From Mycobacterium sp. (GTDB lineage: Bacteria; Actinomycetota; Actinomycetes; Mycobacteriales; Mycobacteriaceae): a DNA stretch of 5,375 nucleotides. The stretch lies in NCBI GenBank assembly GCA_023264755.1, contig JAHFVB010000376.1, positions 1 through 5,375 of the forward strand, read 5' to 3'. Made by a program: the position numbers and the translations under genes. The notes below the pieces were generated by a model that was not told the DNA's origin, did not search any database, and saw only the letters and a list, made by a program, of their open reading frames with translations. Shown here one piece after another: positions 1 to 5,375 of the stretch (the stretch's first letter is position 1; every line of letters starts with the position of its first letter).

Positions 1-797
1 GGCGAGCACAGCTGGCCGTGCTGCTCCTGCCCGGGATCGGCCTTGCCGATGACCTCAAGGAGGTCCGGGAGTTGGGCGCCTCGGTGGCCCGGATCGCCAC
101 GCACTGCACCGAGGCCGACGTGTCGATCCAGCACTTCGGCCTGGCCCGGGAACTGGGCCTGGAGACCGTCGGGTTCTTGATGATGAGCCACACCATCAGC
201 CCGGAGAAGCTGGCCGCGCAGGCCCGGATCATGGCCGACGCGGGGTGTCAGTGTGTCTATGTCGTCGATTCCGCTGGTGCGCTGGTGCTCGAGGGCGTGG
301 CCGACCGGGTGGCGGCGCTGGTCGTCGAACTCGGCGACGATGCTCAGGTCGGTTTTCATGGGCACGAGAACCTGGGTCTCGGGGTGGCCAACTCGATCGA
401 GGCGGTCCGCGCCGGCGCCAAGCAGATCGACGGCTCCTGCCGCCGCTTCGGTGCGGGTGCCGGCAACGCTCCTGTCGAGGCGCTGATCGGGGTGTTCGAC
501 AAGATCGGCGTCAAGACCGGCATCGATTTCTTCGACATCGCCGATGCCGCCGAAGAGGTCGTCGCCCCGGCCATGCCGGCCGAATGCCTGCTGGACCGCA
601 ATGCGCTGATCATGGGCTACTCCGGGGTGTACTCCAGCTTCCTCAAGCACGCCATCCGCCAGTCCGAGCGCTACGGGGTGCCCGCGCATCAGCTGCTGCA
701 CCGGGCTGGTCAGCGCAAGCTGATCGGCGGCCAGGAGGATCAACTGATCGACATCGCGCTGGAGATCAAGCGCGAACAGGACGCGGCCACCGCCTGA
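1..797 (+). CDS. hsaF: 4-hydroxy-2-oxovalerate / 4-hydroxy-2-oxohexanoate aldolase HsaF, 5' partial
   Basis: A class II pyruvate aldolase of the DmpG/BphI/HsaF family. It cleaves 4-hydroxy-2-oxo acids to pyruvate plus an aldehyde. In mycobacteria HsaF acts on 4-hydroxy-2-oxohexanoate from cholesterol rings C/D and passes propanal to the dehydrogenase HsaG. The reading frame is open to the window edge (first full codon at 3), so the GTG at 18 is internal. About 264 residues remain and roughly 80 N-terminal residues, including the metal-binding aspartate, are missing. Visible signatures: LLLPGIG near the left edge, [27 protein letters not shown], the metal-ligand HGH in [15 protein letters not shown] (His codons 357-359 and 363-365), GAGAGN, and GYSGVYSSF carrying the tyrosine that corresponds to BphI Tyr290. 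From memory the text is almost identical to M. tuberculosis HsaF (Rv3534c), which favours hsaF over other mhpE-like paralogues. The usual partners hsaE and hsaG are not in view. The stop is TGA at 795-797. Confidence 0.93.
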   Translation, partial: RAQLAVLLLPGIGLADDLKEVRELGASVARIATHCTEADVSIQHFGLARELGLETVGFLMMSHTISPEKLAAQARIMADAGCQCVYVVDSAGALVLEGVADRVAALVVELGDDAQVGFHGHENLGLGVANSIEAVRAGAKQIDGSCRRFGAGAGNAPVEALIGVFDKIGVKTGIDFFDIADAAEEVVAPAMPAECLLDRNALIMGYSGVYSSFLKHAIRQSERYGVPAHQLLHRAGQRKLIGGQEDQLIDIALEIKREQDAATA

Positions 798-810
798 TCA
801 GTCCTCCAAC

Positions 811-856
811 GGGAACCTCACGACGCCGCAGGCCGCCACACCGTCGTGAGGTTCCC
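811..856 (+). terminator. 15-bp perfect stem-loop after hsaF, likely terminator
   Basis: GGGAACCTCACGACG (811-825) and CGTCGTGAGGTTCCC (842-856) are exact reverse complements around a 16-nt loop. The stem starts 13 nt after the hsaF stop. No T tract follows it directly, so if it terminates transcription it is of the tail-less type often proposed in actinobacteria, or it works together with the hairpin that overlaps its right end. A perfect 15-bp stem could also protect the 3' end of the hsaF mRNA or be a dispersed repeat. The structure is seen directly; the function is inferred from position. Confidence 0.6.
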
Positions 857-884
857 ACTCGAGAGGCTCGTGGGAAGAGTTTTT
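854..884 (+). terminator. Second hairpin with a T tract, overlapping the first
   Basis: CCCA (854-857) and CGAG (860-863) can pair with CTCG (867-870) and TGGG (871-874). This leaves a 2-nt bulge (CT, 858-859) and a 3-nt loop (AGG). Five bases later comes TTTTT at 880-884, a rare run of T in such GC-rich DNA. It resembles a short intrinsic terminator with a spaced tail. Bases 854-856 are also needed by the right arm of the preceding stem, so the two outer helices compete. The stem is short and bulged, hence modest confidence. Confidence 0.4.
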
Positions 885-916
885 ACCCGCGATGTCCTGC
901 ACGGATGGCGTCTACT

Positions 917-926
917 CCGAATTCGG
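917..926. promoter_or_regulatory. 10-bp perfect palindrome, possible operator
   Basis: CCGAATTCGG reads the same on both strands. It lies about 75 bases upstream of the hemophore-like gene, in the interval where its promoter should be. No convincing -35/-10 pair was found between 885 and 985; TATGCC (951-956) and TTGACT (957-962) are partial matches only. A ten-base palindrome can arise by chance, so a regulator site is only a possibility. Confidence 0.2.
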
Positions 927-960
927 GGGTTTAGCCGACGAGGTCATGGCTATGCCTTGA

Positions 961-980
961 CTGCGATCACCACATCGCAG
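961..980. promoter_or_regulatory. 7-bp inverted repeat next to the hemophore-like gene RBS
   Basis: CTGCGAT (961-967) and ATCGCAG (974-980) are exact inverted copies separated by six bases (CACCAC). The repeat ends four bases before the Shine-Dalgarno at 985. It could be an operator for a dimeric repressor, or an RNA hairpin in the leader of the hemophore-like gene that affects ribosome loading. Nothing in the sequence separates these options. Confidence 0.35.
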
Positions 981-984
981 ACCG

Positions 985-992
985 AAGGAGGA
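985..992 (+). promoter_or_regulatory. Strong ribosome binding site for the hemophore-like gene
   Basis: AAGGAGGA is a near-complete match to the anti-Shine-Dalgarno sequence. It sits seven bases before the ATG at 1000, and fixes that ATG as the start in preference to the in-frame ATG at 1015. It is clearly stronger than the sites before the permease, TIGR03943 and rqlH genes, suggesting the first protein of the cluster is made in larger amounts. Confidence 0.85.
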
Positions 993-999
993 ACCTCGC

Positions 1000-1401
1000 A
1001 TGACTTCGTTGAAGATGTCCGAGAAGACCGTCCGCCGCGGACTGTACGGAATGCTCGCCGGCGGCCTACTTGGCGGCGTCGCCACCGCAGCGATCGTGCT
1101 GCCCAGCGCCAATGCGGCACCAGAGCAATGCACCGCCAGCGGGATGGCGACCACGCAAAGTTCGGTCTCGCTGTCGATGAGCACGTACCTGCAAACTCAC
1201 CCGCAGACCAACCAGGCGCTGACCGACATCGCGAAGCAGCCACCAACCGAGGCGCAAGCGTCGTACCAGATGTACTTCGCGGACAACCCGAACGTGGCCA
1301 ACGACCTCAAGGGTCTACAGCAACCGGTCACCGAGCTGAACTCGCAATGCGGTATTCAGTCGACGTCCAGCCAGTTGACTGACGCGTTGAAGACGGTTTA
1401 A
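1000..1401 (+). CDS. Secreted hemophore-family (MHB domain) haem-binding-like protein
   Basis: A 133-residue exported protein resembling the mycobacterial hemophore family (PF16525, type protein Rv0203), whose members bind haem outside the cytoplasm. Residues 1-39 form a signal peptide: basic n-region (K5, K9, R12, R13), Gly/Ala/Leu-rich core at about 15-33, and a likely ANA cleavage site before A40. The mature part is about 94 residues, predicted helical, with two cysteines (C44, C117) placed to form one disulfide. TYLQTHPQ supplies Y63 and H67, with the same four-residue spacing as the Rv0203 haem ligands Tyr59 and His63. No histidine appears near 93, where the third Rv0203 ligand (His89) would fall; Y89 and Y92 are there instead. 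Haem binding is therefore plausible but unproven. The permease gene follows after 25 bases, so co-transcription is likely. The start is set by the strong RBS. Family assignment is from motif layout, not a search. Confidence 0.82.
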   Translation: MTSLKMSEKTVRRGLYGMLAGGLLGGVATAAIVLPSANAAPEQCTASGMATTQSSVSLSMSTYLQTHPQTNQALTDIAKQPPTEAQASYQMYFADNPNVANDLKGLQQPVTELNSQCGIQSTSSQLTDALKTV

Positions 1402-1426
1402 CAGGAACCCAGGGCACCATTGGGCG

Positions 1427-2419
1427 GTGACATCCGCCTCGACGGCCCGCCGAGTGCGGCCCGGTTCCCTGGAGGTAGTGCTCGTAAGCCTCATCGCGCT
1501 GGCGGTATTCGCCGGCGCGATGAGCGCGTTCGTGGCCGGCCGACCGAAGCTCAGCGTCGCCGCGACGGTGTTCTGTGGAGTCTTCGTACAGGCGTTGCCC
1601 TTCCTGGTGCTCGGGGTGGTACTGAGCGGACTCATTGCGGCGTTCGTCAGCACCGAGCGGCTCAGCCGGTGGCTTCCTCGTCGCCCTGCGCTGGCGGTCG
1701 CCGTCGCCGGGGTCGGCGGGGCCGCGCTACCGGGCTGCGAATGCGGGTCGGTTCCCATGGCGCGCAGGCTGTTTGGGCTCGGCACCAACGGCGCGGCGGC
1801 GTTGGCCTTCATGTTGTCCGCGCCGGCGATCAATCCCGTGGTGCTGATCGCCACCGCGGTGGCGTTCCCCGGTCAACCAGCCGTGGTGGTGGCCCGCTGC
1901 GTCGCGTCGCTGGCCACCGCCTTCACGATGGGGTTGTTGTGGTCGCGCTTCGGGCGCGCCGAATGGGTCACCCGCCACCTACCGACGCCACCGGAGGGCG
2001 AGGCGTCCCGTTGGACGGTGTTCAGCGAGGCCGCCCGCCACGACTTCCTGCAAGCCTCGGCGTACCTGGTGCTGGGGGCTGCGGCCGCTGCCGCGCTGCG
2101 AGTGTTGGTGCCGCCGTGGATGTTCGAGCGGCTCGCCGGGCACCTGATGATCGGGGTGCCGATCATGGCGGTGCTCGCCGTGGTGCTGGCGCTGTGCTCG
2201 GAGGCCGACGCGTTCGTGGCGGCCAGCCTGACGATGCTGCCGCTCGTGCCGCGGCTGGTGTTCCTGGTCGTCGGCCCCGCCGTCGACGTCAAGCTCGCCG
2301 CGATGCAGGTGGGTATGTTCGGGCGCGCGTTCGCTGCGCGGTTCGCGCCGGCCACCTTCGTCGTGGCGACCGTCATCGCCACGGTCGTCGGGCTGGTCCT
2401 GCTGGGGCGTGGCGCGTGA
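1427..2419 (+). CDS. DUF318/ArsP_1-family (YraQ/YcgR-like) permease
   Basis: A 330-residue integral membrane protein of PF03773. Hydrophobic segments by eye: about 14-36, 44-74, 88-106, 122-147, 152-172, 207-228, 240-257, 268-290 and 308-327, so eight or nine membrane spans. Three family hallmarks are intact: PGCECGSVPMARRL (C104 and C106, in the first inverted half), FMLSAPAINP (129-137), and the second-half counterpart CSEADAFVAAS (257-267) followed by GPAVDVKL. The CxC pair and buried Asp/Glu suggest a metal, metalloid or thiol-related substrate, but members of this family have varied or unknown substrates. The GTG start has only a weak AGGG 12 bases upstream; GTG at residue 10 is an alternative. 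The stop overlaps the next start (GTGA), typical of translational coupling with a TIGR03943 partner. It sits 25 bases after the hemophore-like gene, with no terminator in the gap. Confidence 0.9.
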   Translation: MTSASTARRVRPGSLEVVLVSLIALAVFAGAMSAFVAGRPKLSVAATVFCGVFVQALPFLVLGVVLSGLIAAFVSTERLSRWLPRRPALAVAVAGVGGAALPGCECGSVPMARRLFGLGTNGAAALAFMLSAPAINPVVLIATAVAFPGQPAVVVARCVASLATAFTMGLLWSRFGRAEWVTRHLPTPPEGEASRWTVFSEAARHDFLQASAYLVLGAAAAAALRVLVPPWMFERLAGHLMIGVPIMAVLAVVLALCSEADAFVAASLTMLPLVPRLVFLVVGPAVDVKLAAMQVGMFGRAFAARFAPATFVVATVIATVVGLVLLGRGA

Positions 2420-3126
2420 GCCGGGTGACCCAGCACCTGGTGCTTCTGCTGGTCGGGCTGAGTACCGCGGTGATGTTGGTCAAGGGCACGTATCTGAACT
2501 ACGTGCGGCCGGCATTGCTGCCGTGGTTGATCGCCGCCGCTGCGGTGCTCGTGGTGCTCGGGCTGACCGGTGTCGTCAGCGACCTGCGCAGGGTGGCCGC
2601 CGACCACGACGAACACGGGCACGCCCACCAGACGTGGTTGACCTGGGTGCTGCTGGTGCCGATTGCGTTGGTCGCGTTCGTGGTGCCCCCACCGCTCGAC
2701 GCGCGCGGCGCCAACCCGCCCCCTGCGGCGGTCAGCGCACCCAAGCCCCGGGCCTTCCCCGCGCTGCCTCCCGGCCCCGCACCGGAGGTCTCACTTCCGG
2801 AGACCGTCATGCGGGCGGCGGCCGACTCGACCCACTCACTGGATGGCCGGACGATCACGTTGACCGGGTTCACGGTGGGGCAGGCGGGGGGAGTGGACCT
2901 GGGCCGGGTCGTCATCGTCTGCTGCGCCGCCGACGCCCAACTGGCCCGCGTGCACCTGACCGGCTCCGCCGCTGCGGCCGCCGCGGGCCAGCCGGAGGAC
3001 ACCTGGATGCGGGTCACCGGGATGATCCAGCCCGGCTCCTCGCATCCCGAGGACGGCTTCGTCCCCACGATGGTGGTCGCCAGCGCGGTTCCCGTCGCCA
3101 AGCCGAAGAACGCCTACGCGTACTGA
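2416..3126 (+). CDS. TIGR03943/DUF1980 family putative permease subunit (YcgQ-like)
   Basis: A 236-residue membrane protein of the family that almost always accompanies DUF318 permeases. N-terminal part: hydrophobic spans at about 7-23, 32-53 and 74-91. Between the second and third lies a histidine-rich loop, DHDEHGHAH (63-71), a likely metal-binding patch. A Pro/Ala-rich linker (about 91-126) leads to a small C-terminal domain (about 128-229), probably outside the membrane, with the conserved RVVIVCCAADAQ (C169-C170) and a terminal WMRVTGMI strand. The GTG start overlaps the permease stop by four bases, with GGGG eight bases upstream; GTG at residue 4 is an alternative. The same frame stays open back to 1420 behind the permease, but that stretch has Arg/Gly/Ala-rich shadow composition and is not part of the protein. 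The family has been called a permease subunit; its reaction is unknown. A role in metal transport or sensing is inference from the His loop and CC pair. Confidence 0.87.
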   Translation: MSRVTQHLVLLLVGLSTAVMLVKGTYLNYVRPALLPWLIAAAAVLVVLGLTGVVSDLRRVAADHDEHGHAHQTWLTWVLLVPIALVAFVVPPPLDARGANPPPAAVSAPKPRAFPALPPGPAPEVSLPETVMRAAADSTHSLDGRTITLTGFTVGQAGGVDLGRVVIVCCAADAQLARVHLTGSAAAAAAGQPEDTWMRVTGMIQPGSSHPEDGFVPTMVVASAVPVAKPKNAYAY

Positions 3127-3143
3127 GTCCGGCCAAGCGGTGC

Positions 3144-3156
3144 CGACCCCGGGTCG
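3144..3156. repeat. 13-bp dyad in the gap before rqlH
   Basis: CGACCC (3144-3149) and GGGTCG (3151-3156) are inverted copies around a single C, in the 66-base gap between the TIGR03943 gene and rqlH. As RNA it gives a 5-bp stem with a 3-nt loop and no T tract, too small for a confident terminator. It could equally be an operator half-site pair or chance in GC-rich DNA. No clear rqlH promoter is visible in the gap, so rqlH could be read through from upstream. Confidence 0.2.
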
Positions 3157-3192
3157 CTGCGCTCTGTCAGCCGGGCAGGGCACGATGGGCCC

Positions 3193-5280
3193 ATGACAAC
3201 CCGGGCTGACGCGCAGGCGATCCTCGAACAGCTGGCCGGACCCGAGGCCACGTTGCGCGACGACCAGTGGACGGCCATCGAGGCGTTGGTCGTGCAGCGC
3301 CGGCGGGCGCTGGTCGTCCAACGCACGGGGTGGGGCAAGTCGGCGGTCTACTTCATCGCGGCCAAACTGCTGCGCGCGTCCGGGCATGGCGCCACGGTCA
3401 TCGTCTCGCCGCTGTTGGCGCTGATGCGCAACCAGGTGGCCGCCGCCGAGCGGGCCGGGGTACACGCCGCGACCATCAACTCCAGCAACATGACCGACTG
3501 GGCCGAGATTCACGAGCGGGTACGCGGCGGTGAGCTCGACGTGCTGCTGGTCAGTCCGGAACGGTTGAACAACCCCGACTTTCGCGATGAAGTGTTACCC
3601 GCGCTGGCCCACGACGCAGGTCTGGTGGTGGTGGACGAGGCGCACTGCGTCTCGGACTGGGGCCACGACTTCCGGCCCGACTACCGGCGCATTCGCACCT
3701 TGATCGCCGAACTCGGTTCCGACGTCCCGGTGCTGGCCACCACGGCCACCGCCAACGACCGGGTGGTCAGCGACGTCGCGGCTCAGCTGGGGGTCGGAGG
3801 ACACGACACGCTGGTGCTGCGCGGAGGGCTGGATCGCGAATCGCTGCGATTGTCGGTGGTGGCGGCGGGCAATCCGGCGCAACGGACGGCTTGGCTTGCC
3901 GCACAAATTGATTCGCTTCCCGGATCGGGGATCGTCTATACGTTGACAGTCACGCAGGCGCGCGACGTGGCGACGCTGCTGCGCGAGCAGGGCCACGCGG
4001 TGCAGGCTTACACCGGTGCCACCGAGGCCGCCGAACGCGAGCAGTTCGAAGCGGACCTGTTGGCCAACCGGGTCAAGGCGCTGGTCGCCACGTCGGCGCT
4101 CGGCATGGGTTTCGACAAACCCGATCTCGGCTTCGTGGTGCACCTCGGTGCGCCGTCCTCGCCGATCGCCTACTACCAGCAGGTCGGCCGTGCAGGCCGC
4201 GCCACTGCGAGCGCCGAGGTGATTCTGCTGCCCGGCCGCGAGGACCAGGACGTCTGGCGGTACTTCTCGTCGGTCGCGTTTCCCTCGGAACGCATGGTGC
4301 GCAACGTGATCGACGCGCTCGAACCGGACCGTCCGCAATCGACGCCCGCCCTGGAACCACTCGTCGACCTCGGCCGGACGCGGTTGGAGATGGTGCTCAA
4401 GGTGCTCGACGTGGACGGCGCGGCGCGGCGGGTCAAGGGCGGTTGGATCGGCACCGGGCAGCCCTGGTCCTACGACGAACCGCGCTATCGCAAACTCGAG
4501 GAAGCACGCAAGCGCGAGCAGCAGGCCATGCTCGACTACCAAGCCACCGACGAATGCCGGATGACGTTCCTGCGCCGCCAACTCGACGATCCCGAGCTCG
4601 GCGCCGACGAGCGCTGCGGCCGTTGTGACAACTGCACGGGAGTGCGGGCCAGCGCCGCGGTCGACGAGGCCGCCGCGGAGCGCACCAGAGCGCGGCTGAT
4701 GCAGCCGGGGGTCGAGCTCCAGCCGCGCAAGCAATGGCCTTCGGGGCTGGCCAAGCTCGGCGTCGCGCTCAGCTTCAAGATCGTGCCCGGGCCCGCGCCG
4801 GGACGCGTCATCGGCCGGCTGACCGACCTAGGGTGGGGCGTCCGACTCCGGCAGCTGCTGGCCCAACCCGACGGCGAAGTGGCCGACGACGTCGTGCAGG
4901 CGGCAGTCAAGGTGCTGGCTTCCTGGGACTGGGCGGCCCGGCCGAAGGCGGTGCTGGCGCTGGACTCGGACCGCCACCCGTTGCTGATCTCGTCGCTGGC
5001 GCGCGAGCTGGCCCGGCTGGGGCGACTGACCGACCTCGGCGTCCTGCAGTACGCGCCCGAGCGCAAGCCGGTGACCGCGGCGAACTCCGCCTACCGAGTC
5101 GCCGCGCTGAACGGCTCCTGGTTGTCACCCGACCCGGACGCCATCGCCGCCGTAGACGGCCCCGTATTGCTGGTCGACGACCTCTCCGACACCGGGTGGA
5201 CGTTGACGATGGCCGCCCGCGTCGTCCGCGCCGCAGGTGCGCCCGACGTGCTTCCGTTCGCGCTGGCCAGCACCAACTGA
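3193..5280 (+). CDS. rqlH: RecQ-like DNA helicase RqlH with C-terminal phosphoribosyltransferase-like domain
   Basis: A 695-residue superfamily II helicase matching M. smegmatis RqlH (about 691 aa), a DNA-dependent ATPase with 3'-5' translocase and helicase activity in DNA repair. ATPase domain, about 1-346: motif 0 LRDDQ (Q25), Walker A RTGWGKS (44-50, W in place of the usual G), VVDEAHC (146-152) with the RecQ aromatic loop [10 protein letters not shown], motif III ATTATA (182-187), and motif [12 protein letters not shown] (327-336). An RqlH-type linker follows to about 450. The tetracysteine zinc module uses C455, C475, C478 and C481. No winged-helix or HRDC domain is visible. The C-terminal part (about 515-695) resembles Com[13 protein letters not shown] (659-670) matches the PRPP-binding loop of phosphoribosyltransferases, with acidic pair D662-D663. 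In M. smegmatis the motor needs only residues 1-505, so the role of this domain is open. The ATG start has a weak GGCAGGG 12 bases upstream. The protein is full length, with all motor motifs intact. Confidence 0.94.
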   Translation: MTTRADAQAILEQLAGPEATLRDDQWTAIEALVVQRRRALVVQRTGWGKSAVYFIAAKLLRASGHGATVIVSPLLALMRNQVAAAERAGVHAATINSSNMTDWAEIHERVRGGELDVLLVSPERLNNPDFRDEVLPALAHDAGLVVVDEAHCVSDWGHDFRPDYRRIRTLIAELGSDVPVLATTATANDRVVSDVAAQLGVGGHDTLVLRGGLDRESLRLSVVAAGNPAQRTAWLAAQIDSLPGSGIVYTLTVTQARDVATLLREQGHAVQAYTGATEAAEREQFEADLLANRVKALVATSALGMGFDKPDLGFVVHLGAPSSPIAYYQQVGRAGRATASAEVILLPGREDQDVWRYFSSVAFPSERMVRNVIDALEPDRPQSTPALEPLVDLGRTRLEMVLKVLDVDGAARRVKGGWIGTGQPWSYDEPRYRKLEEARKREQQAMLDYQATDECRMTFLRRQLDDPELGADERCGRCDNCTGVRASAAVDEAAAERTRARLMQPGVELQPRKQWPSGLAKLGVALSFKIVPGPAPGRVIGRLTDLGWGVRLRQLLAQPDGEVADDVVQAAVKVLASWDWAARPKAVLALDSDRHPLLISSLARELARLGRLTDLGVLQYAPERKPVTAANSAYRVAALNGSWLSPDPDAIAAVDGPVLLVDDLSDTGWTLTMAARVVRAAGAPDVLPFALASTN

Positions 5281-5319
5281 TTCGCTCACCGGTAACGCCG
5301 CCGCGGGTGCGGGCGAATC
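5279..5319 (+). terminator. Hairpin beginning on the rqlH stop codon, possible terminator
   Basis: GATTCGC (5279-5285, starting inside the TGA stop) pairs with GCGAATC (5313-5319). Further in, CACC (5287-5290) can pair with GGTG (5306-5309) across a small internal loop. No T run follows (next bases CTCTTGCAGT), so this would be a tail-less terminator or an mRNA 3' stabiliser. It separates rqlH from the gene signalled at the right edge. Confidence 0.4.
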
Positions 5320-5361
5320 CTCTTGCAGTGGCCGGGGAGAAGTTCGTGTGCGGCCCGAACC

Positions 5362-5367
5362 AAGGAG
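5362..5367 (+). promoter_or_regulatory. Ribosome binding site of the next gene, which starts at the window edge
   Basis: AAGGAG lies seven bases before the last base of the window, an A. If TG follows, an ATG would start at 5375 with ideal spacing. The 42 bases between the rqlH hairpin and this site must then hold the 5' leader. TTGCAG (5323-5328) is a weak -35 candidate with no good -10 partner. The downstream gene itself cannot be seen. Confidence 0.6.
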
Positions 5368-5375
5368 ACAATCCA

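Noticed and set aside
245..934. Arg-rich open frames inside hsaF (+ strand, other frames).
   Set aside because: Shadows of the aldolase; no motif and no RBS.
846..1382. Open frame of 178 codons covering the leader and hemophore-like gene in another frame.
   Set aside because: Arg-rich, no domain, no RBS, and it conflicts with a gene that has a signal peptide, an MHB-type core and a strong RBS.
1402..1426. Zur or iron-regulator site in the gap before the permease.
   Set aside because: The gap is 25 bases and GC-rich, with no AT-rich palindrome of the type those regulators bind.
1420..2415. Open frame from TTG 1420 that would fuse about 330 extra residues to the TIGR03943 protein.
   Set aside because: It overlaps the permease in another frame, is Arg/Gly/Ala-rich with no domains, and the real protein begins with a membrane span right at GTG 2416.
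1873..2628. Antisense open frame of about 250 codons across the permease and TIGR03943 genes.
   Set aside because: Low-complexity composition of Ser, Thr, Ala and Arg with no motif; the opposite strand encodes clear family hallmarks throughout.
3595..4734. Long antisense open frame (379 codons) across rqlH.
   Set aside because: High-GC shadow of the helicase: Arg/His/Gly-rich, no recognisable domain, and the + strand motor motifs fully explain the region.
1..5375. CRISPR array, insertion sequence, toxin-antitoxin pair or phage-defence island.
   Set aside because: No spaced direct repeats, transposase or defence domains were found; the helicase is a housekeeping-type RqlH with no nuclease or effector partner in view.

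Overview
This is a high-GC actinobacterial window. Its gene content points to a mycobacterium other than the M. tuberculosis complex. The evidence is a mycobacterial-type HsaF aldolase from cholesterol catabolism, a small secreted hemophore-family protein (a mycobacterial speciality), and an RqlH helicase, a family first described in M. smegmatis and, as I recall, missing from M. tuberculosis. All supported genes are on the + strand. These identities come from reading motifs and remembered family sequences; no search was run.

Layout. Positions 1-797 hold the 3' three quarters of hsaF, whose start lies upstream of the window. Positions 798-999 are a 202-base non-coding leader. It contains a perfect 15-bp stem just after the hsaF stop, then a smaller hairpin that shares three bases with it and is followed by TTTTT, then a 10-bp palindrome, then a 7-bp dyad immediately before a near-perfect Shine-Dalgarno. 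Positions 1000-3126 hold three closely packed genes: a secreted hemophore-like protein (133 aa), a DUF318/PF03773 permease (330 aa), and its usual partner, a TIGR03943/DUF1980 membrane protein (236 aa). The last two overlap by GTGA. After a 66-base gap, rqlH (695 aa) fills 3193-5280. It is a RecQ-like 3'-5' helicase with a tetracysteine zinc module and a C-terminal phosphoribosyltransferase-like (ComF-like) domain. A hairpin begins on the rqlH stop. The window ends in a strong ribosome binding site whose gene begins at or just past the last base.

How the genes may work together. HsaF belongs to an upstream catabolic operon and is separated from the rest by what look like terminators. The hemophore-like protein, permease and TIGR03943 protein look like one transcription unit, with a possible envelope role in handling metal or haem. 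That role is inference: neither the permease pair nor its link to the hemophore-like protein has a demonstrated substrate here. RqlH is a DNA-repair motor with no obvious functional tie to its neighbours. I see no CRISPR array, insertion sequence, tRNA or rRNA gene. The most unusual content is the RqlH domain architecture, the hemophore-permease-TIGR03943 cluster, and the dense stacking of inverted repeats in the 202-base leader.
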